Assembly: GCF_001839655.2 (NCBI RefSeq)
Contig: NZ_CP056087.1
Location: 2,108,001-2,172,000 of the forward strand
Direction: 5' to 3'
Length of the DNA stretch: 64,000 nt
Origin: Pseudomonas argentinensis
GTDB lineage: Bacteria; Pseudomonadota; Gammaproteobacteria; Pseudomonadales; Pseudomonadaceae
Numbering within the stretch: the stretch's first letter is position 1; every line of letters begins with the position of its first letter. The notes beneath the pieces are model-generated. The model saw only the letters and a program-made list of their open reading frames with translations, had not been told where the DNA came from and ran no database searches. Below, in pieces: positions 1 through 9,634 of the stretch. The translations under genes were made by a program, and so were the position numbers.

Positions 1-356
1 TCGACCTTGCAGTCGACCACCAGGTCCTGAACGCTGCAGATACGCGCCGGCGGGTGGTCACCGAAGATTTCCTTGAAGACCTTGTTGAACGAGCTGAAGT
101 AGCGCGCGTCGGTGAGCACGGTGGTCACGTGCACCACGTCTTCGACGCCGTAGCCGGCCTCGGCCATGATGTCGAGGCAGTTCTGAAAGGCCAGGCGCGA
201 TTGCTCGATGATGCCGCCTTCGACCACTTCACCGTCCTTCATGGGCGTCTGGCCGGACACGTAGAGCCAGCCACCGGCTTCCACCGCGCGTGAGAACGGC
301 AGCTTCTGCCCGCCGGTTCCGGTTCCGCCTTCGGCGCCATAACGTTTGATGCTCAT
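1..356 (-). CDS. RidA/YjgF family enamine/imine deaminase (C-terminus cut by window edge)
   Basis: The 118 visible residues match the RidA (YjgF/YER057c/UK114) fold. They include VSGQTP near residue 34, a NCLDIM helix near 59-64, and the motif PPARICSVQDL near residues 102-112, whose Arg is the carboxylate-binding Arg of the family. RidA proteins hydrolyse reactive enamine/imine intermediates released by PLP dehydratases and deaminases to the 2-keto acid and ammonia. The start at 356 has a good ribosome site (AAGGAG about 8 nt upstream). The gene follows the D-aminoacylase by 16 nt and is last in a leftward operon, which makes sense beside a PLP deaminase. Few residues should be missing, as family members are about 125-130 aa. 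Its exact substrate is unknown. Confidence 0.88.
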   Translation of the reverse strand, partial: MSIKRYGAEGGTGTGGQKLPFSRAVEAGGWLYVSGQTPMKDGEVVEGGIIEQSRLAFQNCLDIMAEAGYGVEDVVHVTTVLTDARYFSSFNKVFKEIFGDHPPARICSVQDLVVDCKV

Positions 357-372
357 GGGATTTCTCCTTGAT

Positions 373-1836
373 TCAGGTTGAAGAATGGGGGGATTTTTCG
401 GGGCGTTTGAGCAGGCGGCCGGCGCGCGCTTCGAGTTGCCCGTGGCGGTAGGCCACCGCGCCGTTGACCACCACCAGTTCGATGCCTTGCGCCGCGGCGA
501 TGGGGTTGGTGAAGGTGGCGCTGTCGTGCACCGCGGCGAAGTCGAACAGGGTCAGGTCGGCATAGGCGCCGACGCGCAGCTCGCCGCGGTCGTGCAGGCC
601 GAAGTTGCGCGCGGACAAGCCAGTCATCTTGTAGATGGCTTCGGGCAGGGTGAACAGCCCCTGGTCCCGGCAGAAATGGCCGATCACCCGCGGAAACGCG
701 CCCCATAGCCTGGGATGGGGGTGGGGGTCGTTGGGCAGGCCGTCGGAGCCGACCATGCTCAGGGGATGGCGCAGGATGCGCCGCATGTCGTCTTCGGCCA
801 TGTTGTGGTAGACCGCGCCAGCCGGCTGCAGGCGGCCGGCGGCCTCGAGCAGCGAGACGCCCCAGCTGGCGGCGATGGCTTGCAGGGTCTGGCGCGCCAT
901 CTGCGGGTGCGGGTCGGACCAGGTAATGAAGATCTCGAAGTCGTCGGTGACCTGGCCGAGGTCCAGGGTCGAGGAGCCGGCGGTGTAGGGGTAGCAGTCG
1001 CAGTGACAGCTGTGCTGCCGCGCCGCCGACTCGAGTTTTTCCAGGGCCAGGGGCGCCGTGCCCCAGTTGCCGACGCCCGCGCACTTGAGGTGGGAGATCA
1101 CCAGCGGCGCCCTGCCATGGCGGGCGGTTGCCACGGCCTCGTCCATGGCGTCGAGCAGCCCGGCGAACTCGTCACGCAGGTGGGTGGTGTAGAGGCCGCC
1201 GGCTGCGCCGACCTCTTCGACCAGGGCGCGCATCTCCGCCGCGGGAGCATGCCGCGCATTCATGTAGGCCAAACCCGAACTCATGCCGATGGCACCCTCC
1301 GCCAGGGCCTGACGCAGGGCGCCGCGCATCTGCTGGATTTCCTCGGCGCTGGCCGGGCGGTCGAAACGCTCCATCACCGTGGCGCGCAACGCGGTATGCC
1401 CGACCAGCGCCGCGACGTTGACGCTTGGCTGCGCCGCGCTGACCGCTTCGGCATAGGCGGCGAACGTCGGGTAGCAAAAATCCTCGAGCCGGCCCAGCAG
1501 GTTCATGGGGTCTGGAACCTCGGGGCCGGGCAGGTGCACCGGCGAGGCGCTGATCCCGCAGTTGCCGACGATGACCGTGGTAACGCCCTGGGTGAGCTTG
1601 GGCAGCATCTCCGGCATGCGGATGACGTTGCTGTCGTCATGGGTGTGCACGTCGATAAAGCCGGGAGACAGGCAGCGACCATGGCCCTCGATACAGGTGT
1701 CGGCTGACCAGTCGCGCAGGTCGCCGAGGGCGACAATGCGCTCGCCGCGTACCGCCAGGTCGCCCTGATAGGGCGCGGCACCGGTGCCATCGATGAGCTG
1801 AACGTCGCGAATCAGCAGGTTGGCGTGCTGCGACAT
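373..1836 (-). CDS. N-acyl-D-amino-acid deacylase (D-aminoacylase), amidohydrolase superfamily
   Basis: 487 aa, the usual length for D-aminoacylases, which remove the acyl group from N-acyl-D-amino acids. Visible hallmarks are an N-terminal beta-sandwich start (DGTGAAPYQGDLAVRGERI), the metal motif HTHDD at residues 64-68, GNCGIS with Cys93 (the bridging Cys of the family), His219 in THLR, His249 in SHLK, and the catalytic-Asp motif GSDG at 363-366. The start at 1836 lies 3 nt after the regulator stop, so the two are co-transcribed and probably translationally coupled. Context (D-amino-acid deaminase across the divergent promoter, RidA downstream) suggests uptake and use of N-acylated D-amino acids. 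Substrate preference (D-Glu, D-Asp or neutral) cannot be read from the sequence. Confidence 0.9.
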   Translation of the reverse strand: MSQHANLLIRDVQLIDGTGAAPYQGDLAVRGERIVALGDLRDWSADTCIEGHGRCLSPGFIDVHTHDDSNVIRMPEMLPKLTQGVTTVIVGNCGISASPVHLPGPEVPDPMNLLGRLEDFCYPTFAAYAEAVSAAQPSVNVAALVGHTALRATVMERFDRPASAEEIQQMRGALRQALAEGAIGMSSGLAYMNARHAPAAEMRALVEEVGAAGGLYTTHLRDEFAGLLDAMDEAVATARHGRAPLVISHLKCAGVGNWGTAPLALEKLESAARQHSCHCDCYPYTAGSSTLDLGQVTDDFEIFITWSDPHPQMARQTLQAIAASWGVSLLEAAGRLQPAGAVYHNMAEDDMRRILRHPLSMVGSDGLPNDPHPHPRLWGAFPRVIGHFCRDQGLFTLPEAIYKMTGLSARNFGLHDRGELRVGAYADLTLFDFAAVHDSATFTNPIAAAQGIELVVVNGAVAYRHGQLEARAGRLLKRPEKSPHSST

Positions 1837-1839
1837 GCC

Positions 1840-2703
1840 TCAGTCCCCCAGCGGCTGGCGGTTGTCGCCGCCACGGTGGCTGTCGAGGGTCAGCTTCAGG
1901 CGCCGCAGTTTGTCGCGCGAGCGCTGCCGGTGGCGCAGCGCCAGGCTCATGGCCAGCACGTCGATGGCCGCCAGCATGGCGTAGCGCGACGACGAGGGGT
2001 GGTAGATGAAGTCGGTCTCCCGAGCGGCAATCGGCAGGATCACGTTGGCCTGCTGCGCCAGGGGCGAATCCGAGGCGGTCAGCGCCAGCACCTGGGCGTC
2101 GTAACTGCGGGCGATGCGCGCCGCGTCGACGATTTCCGGGGTGAAGCCGGTCACCGACAGCGCCACTACCAGGTCGCTGGGGTCGAGCGTGGCGGCGACC
2201 ATGCGCGGCATCAGTGCCTGGGAGTAGGCGCTGACGGCATAACCCAGGCGCACCAGGCGGAATTGCATCTCCTGGGCAAGCACCACCGAGCCGCCACCGG
2301 CACCGAAGATGACGATCTGCCGGGCGCCGTCGAGCAGATCGAGGGCGCCCTCGATATCGGCATTGGCGATCAGTTCGCGGTTGAGGTCGAGGGTCTGCTT
2401 GGCGATCTCGTATACCGCGCCGATGCCGTCCTCTTCGCTGGCCTCCTGAATGAAACGCCGGCCGACGGCGAGCGATTGCGCCAGGCGCAGCTTGAGCTCG
2501 CGCACGTCCTGGCAGCCGATGGACTTGGCGAAGCGGGTGACGCTGGCATCGCTGACACCGGCGCGGGCGGCGATGCTGGAGATGTTGGCGCTGGTCACGA
2601 AGTCGATATCGTCGATGATCATGGCCGCGACCTTGCGCTCGGCTTCGCGCAGGGTCGGGTAACGTTCGGTGATGCGCGACAGGATGTCGATTTCCAGATT
2701 CAC
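1840..2703 (-). CDS. MurR/RpiR family transcriptional regulator
   Basis: 287 aa from a GTG start at 2703, preceded by GGAG at 7 nt. A longer reading frame reaches back to 2910, but its extra residues look non-coding and run into the divergent promoter. Residues about 1-80 form the RpiR helix-turn-helix (ISSIAARAGVSDASVTRFAKSIG). Residues about 110-265 form the SIS phosphosugar-binding domain (IVIFGAGGGSVVLAQE, LVVALSVTGFTPE). RpiR proteins sense phosphorylated sugars or related acids. It is first in the leftward operon with the D-aminoacylase and RidA, and divergent from the deaminase-kinase pair. It most likely controls both units, possibly in response to a ligand linked to the KDG-type kinase. 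The effector is unknown. Confidence 0.88.
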   Translation of the reverse strand: MNLEIDILSRITERYPTLREAERKVAAMIIDDIDFVTSANISSIAARAGVSDASVTRFAKSIGCQDVRELKLRLAQSLAVGRRFIQEASEEDGIGAVYEIAKQTLDLNRELIANADIEGALDLLDGARQIVIFGAGGGSVVLAQEMQFRLVRLGYAVSAYSQALMPRMVAATLDPSDLVVALSVTGFTPEIVDAARIARSYDAQVLALTASDSPLAQQANVILPIAARETDFIYHPSSSRYAMLAAIDVLAMSLALRHRQRSRDKLRRLKLTLDSHRGGDNRQPLGD

Positions 2704-2876
2704 TTCAGGGCTCCAAGGCTGACCCGGGGCAGGGCTGAAAAGCCGTGCGCGACTTCTGTTAATTTCTAACTTAAAAATTTTATTTGTGATAGTTATTTTC
2801 CGTGATTCAATCCAGTCGACCCTGCGAGGCGCCGTTGCATGGCCGTCGCGCCCAGAAAATCGAGAAGGATGCAGAC
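2704..2876. promoter_or_regulatory. Divergent AT-rich promoter region between RpiR regulator and deaminase
   Basis: A 173-nt divergent gap with a markedly AT-rich core at about 2758-2805 in otherwise GC-rich DNA. It includes the palindrome TAAAAATTTTA at 2772-2782. This is where both promoters and the RpiR operator are expected. I cannot assign exact -35/-10 hexamers. Confidence 0.5.
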
Positions 2877-4097
2877 ATGAAACCTGCTGAGCCGAGCGAC
2901 GCGCCGCCAAGCGGTGTGGAGAAAGCCGCGATCATCGGTACCGGGCGCGCCTTGCTGCGCGACGTCAGCCTGCCGGCAGCGGTGGTGTACCAGCGTCCAC
3001 TGGCGCACAACATCGCCTGGATGCAAGCCTTCGCCGAGCGCCACGGTGCGCGGCTGGCGCCCCATGGCAAAACCACCATGACGCCGGCGCTGTTCAAGCG
3101 TCAGCTCGAAGCCGGAGCCTGGGGCATTACCCTCGCTACCGCCACCCAGTGCATGGCGGCATTCGAGCACGGCGTGACGCGCCTGCTGATGGCCAACCAG
3201 CTGGTCGGCGCGGCGAACATGGCGTTGGTGGCCGATCTCATCGCCAGGGGCGCGGAGTTCCACTGCGTGGTCGACAGCGTGGCCAACGTCCGCGCGCTGG
3301 ATGCGTTCTTTGCGGCTCGCGGCCTGCGGCTGCAGGTGATGATCGAGCTGGGCGTGGAAGGTGGTCGCTGCGGCGTGCGCAACGACGGCGAGCTGGAGGC
3401 GCTGCTGACGGCACTGGAACAGTCGAGCGCCCTGGTGCTGTCCGGCATCGAGGGCTACGAGGGGATGATTGGCGGACAAGCGCCGATTGCCGATGTGCGG
3501 GCCTATGGCGCGCGCCTGGTCGAGACCCTGATGCGCCTGAAACGCAGCGCTGCCTTTACCGCCGACAAGCCGGTGGTCACTGCGTCCGGTTCCAAATGGT
3601 TCGATCTGATCGCCGAAGCCTTCGACCGCGCCGAGCTGCGCGGCCAGTACGTCCCGCTGCTGCGCCCCGGCTGCTACGTGGTGCACGACCACAAGCTGTA
3701 TGCCGGGGCGATGGAGGAGGTCAAGGCGCGGCACGCGGATCTCGAGGGCGAGCTGCTGCCTGCCCTGGAAGTGTTCGCCCATGTGCAATCGCTGCCCGAA
3801 CCCGGCCTGGCCATCGTCGCCCTCGGCAAGCGCGACATCGGCTGTGACCCCGACTTGCCGATGCCCCAGCATCTGTACCGCGAAGGCCAGGCCCCACAGG
3901 ACGTGCGTGGTTGGGGCGTGCGCATGATCATGGACCAGCACCTGTTCCTGTCGGTGCCGGCGGGCGAGACCCTGGCGGTCGGCGACATTCTTTCCTTCGG
4001 CACTTCGCACCCTTGCCTCACCTTCGACAAATGGCGGCAGGTGCTGCTGGTCGACGAGGCGCTGGAGGTGTTGGAGGTGATGCCGACGCGCTTCTGA
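2877..4097 (+). CDS. Fold-type III PLP amino-acid deaminase (D-serine dehydratase / D-threonine aldolase-like)
   Basis: 406 aa from ATG 2877 (GAGAAGGA upstream). An upstream in-frame ATG at 2802 lies in the promoter and is unlikely. The N-terminal alanine-racemase-type barrel carries PHGKTTM with the PLP lysine at residue 65. The C-terminal D-ser_dehydrat-type domain ends with GTSHPCLTFDKW, whose His and Cys match the metal ligands of eukaryotic-type D-serine dehydratase and D-threonine aldolase. Pseudomonads often have this amino acid deaminase next to a D-aminoacylase, RidA and KdgK, as here. The likely job is deamination of free D-amino acids to keto acids. Substrate specificity is inferred from context only. 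Confidence 0.85.
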   Translation: MKPAEPSDAPPSGVEKAAIIGTGRALLRDVSLPAAVVYQRPLAHNIAWMQAFAERHGARLAPHGKTTMTPALFKRQLEAGAWGITLATATQCMAAFEHGVTRLLMANQLVGAANMALVADLIARGAEFHCVVDSVANVRALDAFFAARGLRLQVMIELGVEGGRCGVRNDGELEALLTALEQSSALVLSGIEGYEGMIGGQAPIADVRAYGARLVETLMRLKRSAAFTADKPVVTASGSKWFDLIAEAFDRAELRGQYVPLLRPGCYVVHDHKLYAGAMEEVKARHADLEGELLPALEVFAHVQSLPEPGLAIVALGKRDIGCDPDLPMPQHLYREGQAPQDVRGWGVRMIMDQHLFLSVPAGETLAVGDILSFGTSHPCLTFDKWRQVLLVDEALEVLEVMPTRF

Positions 4098-4239
4098 GAA
4101 CCTGTTCAAAGTCTGCTGCGCGTCGGCACTGCGGCGTTAAAAACAGGCTCGGACTGCTCATTTACAGCTCGTAAACTCCGCGTCCTCGCCTGTTTTTGCC
4201 TTGCATTGCTCTAGCTCGCGAGCCTTTGAATAGGCTCTG
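4098..4239. repeat. Palindromic repeat, family A copy 1 (about 140 nt)
   Basis: Begins directly after the deaminase stop. The outer arms ACCTGTTCAAAG and CTTTGAATAGGCTC pair, as do the inner arms AAAAACAGGC and GCCTGTTTTT. The core contains GCTCATTTACAGCTCGTA. It is in inverted orientation relative to the copy at 10698-10853 and related to those at 16281-16418 and 30221-30361. It contains no gene and may also act as a transcription barrier before the kinase gene. Confidence 0.85.
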
Positions 4240-4293
4240 AGATCCCGGTAGATGGCCTATTCAACCCTGATGCACGCAGATACAGGAGCCTCC

Positions 4294-5256
4294 ATGTCGA
4301 CCCCAACCAACCAGACATCACCGATAGCGGTCGGCCTGATCGGCGAGTGCATGGTCGAGCTGCAACGGCAGGCTGACGGCGGCATGCGCCAAGGCTTCGG
4401 CGGCGACACGCTGAACACGGCGATCTACCTGAACCGCCTGTGCCGGCGCGAGGGTGTGGCGATCGACTACCTCACCGCCGTGGGCGACGACCCGTTGAGC
4501 CAGGCGATGCGCGCGCGCTGGCGGGAAGACGGCGTGGGTGATGGCCGCGTGCGCGTGCTGATGGATCGGCTGCCGGGCCTGTACATGATCCAGACCGACG
4601 CCCAGGGCGAGCGAAGTTTTCTCTACTGGCGGGGCGAGTCCGCCGCCCGGCATTGCTTCGATGGCCCGGGCGCCGACGAGCTGCTGGCGGCTCTTGGCGA
4701 CTATCACACGCTGTATCTCAGCGGTATCAGCCTGGCCATTCTCACCGTCGAAGGGCGTGAGCGCCTGCTGGAGGCCCTGTGCCAGGCGCGCAGCCGGGGC
4801 ACGCGCATCGTCTTCGACAACAATTACCGGCCGCGGCTGTGGCCAGATGCGGCCGAGGCGCGGCGGCACCATGAAGCGCTACTGGGTATGGTGGATATCG
4901 CACTGGTTACCTGGGAGGACGACGTCGCCGTGTTCGGTTTCGCCCCCCCGGAGCAGCTCTTCAGTCACTACGCAGGCCTCGGCGTGGGCGAGGTGGTGGT
5001 CAAGCGCGGCGCGCGCAGCTGCCTGCTGCACACCGCCGATGGCCGCGCCGAGGTGTCGGCAGAAACGGTCGAGCAGGTGGTGGATACCACGGCCGCTGGC
5101 GATGCGTTCAGTGCGGCCTACCTGGCCGCTCGCCTGCGTGGTGGCGAGCCCGAGGTGGCGGCACGCTGGGGGCACCGTCTGGCCGGCAGCGTGATCCAGC
5201 ACCCGGGTGCGCTGATGCCCCTGGCGGCGATGCCAAGCATGCCCGCGTTGCGCTGA
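4294..5256 (+). CDS. kdgK: PfkB-family sugar kinase, 2-dehydro-3-deoxygluconokinase (KdgK) type
   Basis: 320 aa from ATG 4294, with CAGGAG upstream. It has the PfkB/ribokinase layout: an N-terminal GECMVELQ strand, FGGDTLNTAIYL near residues 34-45 (substrate-binding GGD/N region), DNNYRPRLW (typical of KDG kinases) and the ATP/anion-hole motif DTTAAGDAFSAAY near residues 265-277. KdgK phosphorylates 2-keto-3-deoxygluconate to KDPG for the Entner-Doudoroff pathway. Its place beside amino-acid genes is seen in other pseudomonads, so the natural substrate may be another keto-deoxy acid. It is separated from the deaminase by a palindromic repeat and may be only partly co-transcribed with it. Confidence 0.82.
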   Translation: MSTPTNQTSPIAVGLIGECMVELQRQADGGMRQGFGGDTLNTAIYLNRLCRREGVAIDYLTAVGDDPLSQAMRARWREDGVGDGRVRVLMDRLPGLYMIQTDAQGERSFLYWRGESAARHCFDGPGADELLAALGDYHTLYLSGISLAILTVEGRERLLEALCQARSRGTRIVFDNNYRPRLWPDAAEARRHHEALLGMVDIALVTWEDDVAVFGFAPPEQLFSHYAGLGVGEVVVKRGARSCLLHTADGRAEVSAETVEQVVDTTAAGDAFSAAYLAARLRGGEPEVAARWGHRLAGSVIQHPGALMPLAAMPSMPALR

Positions 5257-5376
5257 TGTCCTGCTCCACGCCGCGGCGGTGTGCGGCAACCCCGGCGCTC
5301 TCCGGGTCGTGGCCTGGTCGGCAGCAGTTGGGCTATCTTCCCGGTTCCTGTTTTGAGTTTTCTTGAGGATCGCCGT

Positions 5377-6429
5377 ATGAGCTGCGCCGTATTGGGTATC
5401 GACCTGCCGATCATTCAAGCGCCCATGGCGGGCACCGCCACCCCCGCTCTGGCGGCGGCGGTCAGCAATGCCGGCGGGCTGGGCTCGATTTCCATCGCCG
5501 CGGTGCAGGCCGAGGCCGGCCGGCAGATGATCAGGGAAACCCGCGCCGCCACCGGCAAGCCGTTCAACATCAACGTGTTCTGCCACCACCTGAGCAGTGC
5601 CGATGCCGCCGTGGAGCGGGCATGGCTGGCGCATTTGCAGCCCTATTTCGCCGAGTTCGGCGCCGCTGCGCCAGCGGCTATCCGGGATATCTACTGCAGC
5701 TTCCAGGAAGACGAAGGGCAGCTCGAGGTGCTGCTGGAGGAGCGCCCACCCATCGTCAGCTTCCACCTGGGTCTGCCGCCGCGCGAGCGAATCAATGCCT
5801 TGAAGCAGGCCGGCATCACCTTGCTGGCCTCGGCCACCACCCTGAAAGAAGGGCTGCTGGCCCAGGAGGCGGGCATCGACATCATCGTCGCCCAGGGCAT
5901 CGAGGCCGGCGGCCACCGCGGCGTGTTCGACCCGGCCCACGATCAGGGCATCGGCACCCTGGCCCTGGTGCGGGTGCTGGCCAAGCACCTGTCGCGCCCG
6001 GTCATCGCCGCCGGGGGCATCATGGACGGTGCCGGTATCGCGGCGGCCATGAACCTGGGCGCCTGCGCCGCACAGCTGGGTACCGCGTTCATCCTCTGCC
6101 CCGAGTCGGCCGCCAACGACGCCTATCGGCGCATGCTGGGCAGCGGGCGAGCACAGGTGACCCAGGTCACCACGGTGATTTCCGGGCGCCCGGCGCGGGG
6201 CATCGTCAATCGCTTCATGGCTGAAGTGGGCGCCCCCGGCCACCCCGCCGTGCCGGGTTTCGGCATCGCCTACGATGCCGGCAAACAGCTGATCGCTGCC
6301 GCTGCCAAGACCGGCAACGCCGAATTCGCAGCCCACTGGGCCGGCCAGGGGGCCGCCCTGGCGCGGGCGATGCCGGCGGCTGAACTGGTGGAGGTGCTGC
6401 AGCGCGAGTACCTGGCGGCACGCACCTAG
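5377..6429 (+). CDS. Nitronate monooxygenase-like NAD(P)H-dependent flavin oxidoreductase
   Basis: 350 aa from ATG 5377 (TTGAGGA upstream). It is a FMN TIM barrel with class I nitronate monooxygenase/enoyl-reductase II motifs: IIQAPMAG near residue 10, SFHLGLP near 127-133, [11 protein letters not shown] (containing the catalytic His) near 172-182, AAGGIMDG near 209-216 and [10 protein letters not shown] near 230-239. Such enzymes oxidise alkyl nitronates such as propionate 3-nitronate with O2 and bound FMN. It stands alone between the sugar kinase and a convergent small gene. The physiological substrate cannot be deduced. Confidence 0.82.
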   Translation: MSCAVLGIDLPIIQAPMAGTATPALAAAVSNAGGLGSISIAAVQAEAGRQMIRETRAATGKPFNINVFCHHLSSADAAVERAWLAHLQPYFAEFGAAAPAAIRDIYCSFQEDEGQLEVLLEERPPIVSFHLGLPPRERINALKQAGITLLASATTLKEGLLAQEAGIDIIVAQGIEAGGHRGVFDPAHDQGIGTLALVRVLAKHLSRPVIAAGGIMDGAGIAAAMNLGACAAQLGTAFILCPESAANDAYRRMLGSGRAQVTQVTTVISGRPARGIVNRFMAEVGAPGHPAVPGFGIAYDAGKQLIAAAAKTGNAEFAAHWAGQGAALARAMPAAELVEVLQREYLAART

Positions 6430-6501
6430 AATCCGGGATGGCGTCGAGTCACGAGAGCAGGGGGCCGATGGAAACCTCGGCCTAGGTGAGGGGCAGCGCG
6501 C

Positions 6502-6771
6502 TCAGGCCGAATGCAGCTGGACTTCCTCGATGGTATCGACGCGAATGGGGGCTTCGACGCCGGTCAGTTCACTGATCAGCACCCATTGCTGATCCAGTTC
6601 CTGGCTCACCGCGCCGAGGCGAGTGATCATCTTCGAAGCGGCAGAGCGAACGCCGCTGTCATCGCTACGCAACAGGTCGAAGGACAACGCCGTCATGGCG
6701 GCCGTCATGTGGGTGATGCTGCGAGAGGTGAGGGTGAGCAGTTCGGTCAGTTGTTTTTCTTTGGCGTTCAT
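6502..6771 (-). CDS. Small conserved-looking protein of unknown function (89 aa)
   Basis: 89 aa from ATG 6771, with AAGGAA just upstream in transcript sense. An in-frame extension to 6894 looks non-coding. The protein is all-alpha by eye, acidic to neutral, with no signal peptide or membrane segment: MNAKEKQLTELLTL, then HMTAAMTALSFDLL and a final EAPIRVDTIEEVQLHSA. No family is recognised. It is convergent with the nitronate monooxygenase-like gene and divergent from aruC, with the control region of both lying between 6772 and 7220. Confidence 0.6.
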   Translation of the reverse strand: MNAKEKQLTELLTLTSRSITHMTAAMTALSFDLLRSDDSGVRSAASKMITRLGAVSQELDQQWVLISELTGVEAPIRVDTIEEVQLHSA

Positions 6772-6944
6772 CACGTGCTTCCTTGACTGGACGAGTCGAT
6801 GCACAGCATTGAAGGGAACCTGCGTCAGGCCATCAGATCCTTGATGGGCTGCCAGTGAGACGCCGTTCACGATGGAACGTCGCACCGTGGTCAAAATGAT
6901 ATCACCGTCACGCCAGGCGCTGGCAATACGCTGCAGCAGGACGA

Positions 6945-6961
6945 ATGAAAATATTTTTCAT
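6945..6961. promoter_or_regulatory. AT-rich palindrome in the divergent region upstream of aruC
   Basis: A perfect 7-bp inverted repeat, ATGAAAA-TAT-TTTTCAT, within the 449-nt gap between the small gene (minus) and aruC (plus). It looks like a dimer operator. It does not match the pseudomonad ArgR half-site. The rest of the gap shows nothing else that I can name except the ArgR-like site at 7127. Confidence 0.4.
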
Positions 6962-7121
6962 GCATGCCAAGGTCAGCAATTCCCTTGCTGGACCCATTGT
7001 CTCCAGGGGTACTGTGGATAAATGTTAGTCGACCCGTGCGTCGAGGCAGCCGCAACGTTTAAACTGCGCCTCGCCAGCCGACGGACGGGTTTCGCCCAGC
7101 CGGCTCGCAACGGCGCTGTAA

Positions 7122-8441
<1,320 letters not shown>

Positions 8442-8565
8442 CCCTTTATGGGCGGCTGGGCGCCGCCCGCTCAATTCGCTGCGCCGGCAGATGCCGGCCA
8501 GCTTCACGGACGATGATTCTCGCTGCCAGGGCTGCAATGCCCCCGCCTTGCTGAAGGAGTGAACC

Positions 8566-9582
8566 ATGCTGGTTATGCGCCCTGCGCGAATGACCGACCT
8601 TGCCGAAGTGCAGCGCCTGGCCGCGGACAGCCCGGTGGGCGTCACCTCGCTGCCCGACAACGCCGAGCGCCTGCGCGACAAGATCGCCGCCTCGGAAGCG
8701 TCGTTCGCCGCCGAGGTCAGCTTCAATGGTGAGGAACGCTACTTCTTCGTGCTCGAAGACAGCGAAACCGGCCGTCTCTCGGGCTGTTCGGGCATCGTCG
8801 CTTCGGCGGGCTACTCCGAGCCGTTCTACAGCTTTCGCAACGAGACCTTCGTTCACAACTCCCGTGAGCTGAAGATCCACAACAAGATCCACGTGCTGTC
8901 GCTGTGTCACGACCTGACCGGCAACAGCCTGCTGACCAGCTTCTATGTCGAGCGCGGCCTGGTCGACAGTGTGTGGGCCGAGCTCAACTCCCGGGCGCGC
9001 CTGCTGTTCGCCGCCTGCCACCCGGCGCGCTTCGCCGATGCCATGGTGGTGGAGATCGTCGGCGAGAGCGACGACGCCGGCGAGTCGCCGTTCTGGGATG
9101 CGGTCGGTCGGCATTTCTTCGGCATGAGCTACGCCGAGGCCGAGCGCCTGTGCGGGCTGCGCAGCCGCGCCTACCTGGCCGAGCTGATGCCCCATTACCC
9201 GATCTACGTGCCGCTGCTGCCGGATACCGCCCAGGAGTCCATGGGCCTGGTGCATCCGCGTGCCCAGGTGTCGTTCGACATCCTGATGCGCGACGGCTTC
9301 GAAACCGATCACTACATCGACATCTTCGACGGCGGCCCGACCCTGCACGCACGTACTTCCGGCATTCGCACCATCGCCCAGAGCGCGGTGGTGCCGGTGA
9401 TGCTCGGCGAAGCGGGCGAGGGCGGCCAGGCCTACCTGGTCAGCAACGAGCAACTGCAGGGCTTTCGCGCCGTGGTCGCCGAACTCAACTGGGCGCCGGG
9501 CCAGCCCGCGCTGCTCGACCCACAGACCGCACAGATCCTCGGTGTCGCCGAGGGCGGCCAGGTAAGGCTGGTGGCGGTATGA
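8566..9582 (+). CDS. aruF: Arginine/ornithine N-succinyltransferase alpha subunit AruF
   Basis: 338 aa from ATG 8566 (AAGGAG 7 nt upstream). AstA family: the start MLVMRPARMTDLAEVQRLA is the usual beginning, followed by LSLCHDLTGNSLLTSFYVE, SPFWDAVGRHFF and ELMPHYPIYVPLLP. Pseudomonads encode two paralogous subunits, AruF and AruG, which form a heteromer that succinylates the alpha-amino group of arginine or ornithine with succinyl-CoA. It sits 124 nt after aruC and is paralogous to the next gene with the same number of residues. Confidence 0.95.
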   Translation: MLVMRPARMTDLAEVQRLAADSPVGVTSLPDNAERLRDKIAASEASFAAEVSFNGEERYFFVLEDSETGRLSGCSGIVASAGYSEPFYSFRNETFVHNSRELKIHNKIHVLSLCHDLTGNSLLTSFYVERGLVDSVWAELNSRARLLFAACHPARFADAMVVEIVGESDDAGESPFWDAVGRHFFGMSYAEAERLCGLRSRAYLAELMPHYPIYVPLLPDTAQESMGLVHPRAQVSFDILMRDGFETDHYIDIFDGGPTLHARTSGIRTIAQSAVVPVMLGEAGEGGQAYLVSNEQLQGFRAVVAELNWAPGQPALLDPQTAQILGVAEGGQVRLVAV

Positions 9583-9634
9583 GCCTGCCCATCGTGAACG
9601 CCACCCGTCTGGCTCGCCATTTCCCGGAGGCAAC

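Noticed and set aside
4879..6336. 485-codon minus-strand open frame
   Set aside because: Spans the 3' end of the sugar kinase, an intergenic gap and the nitronate monooxygenase-like gene. It cannot be real alongside them.
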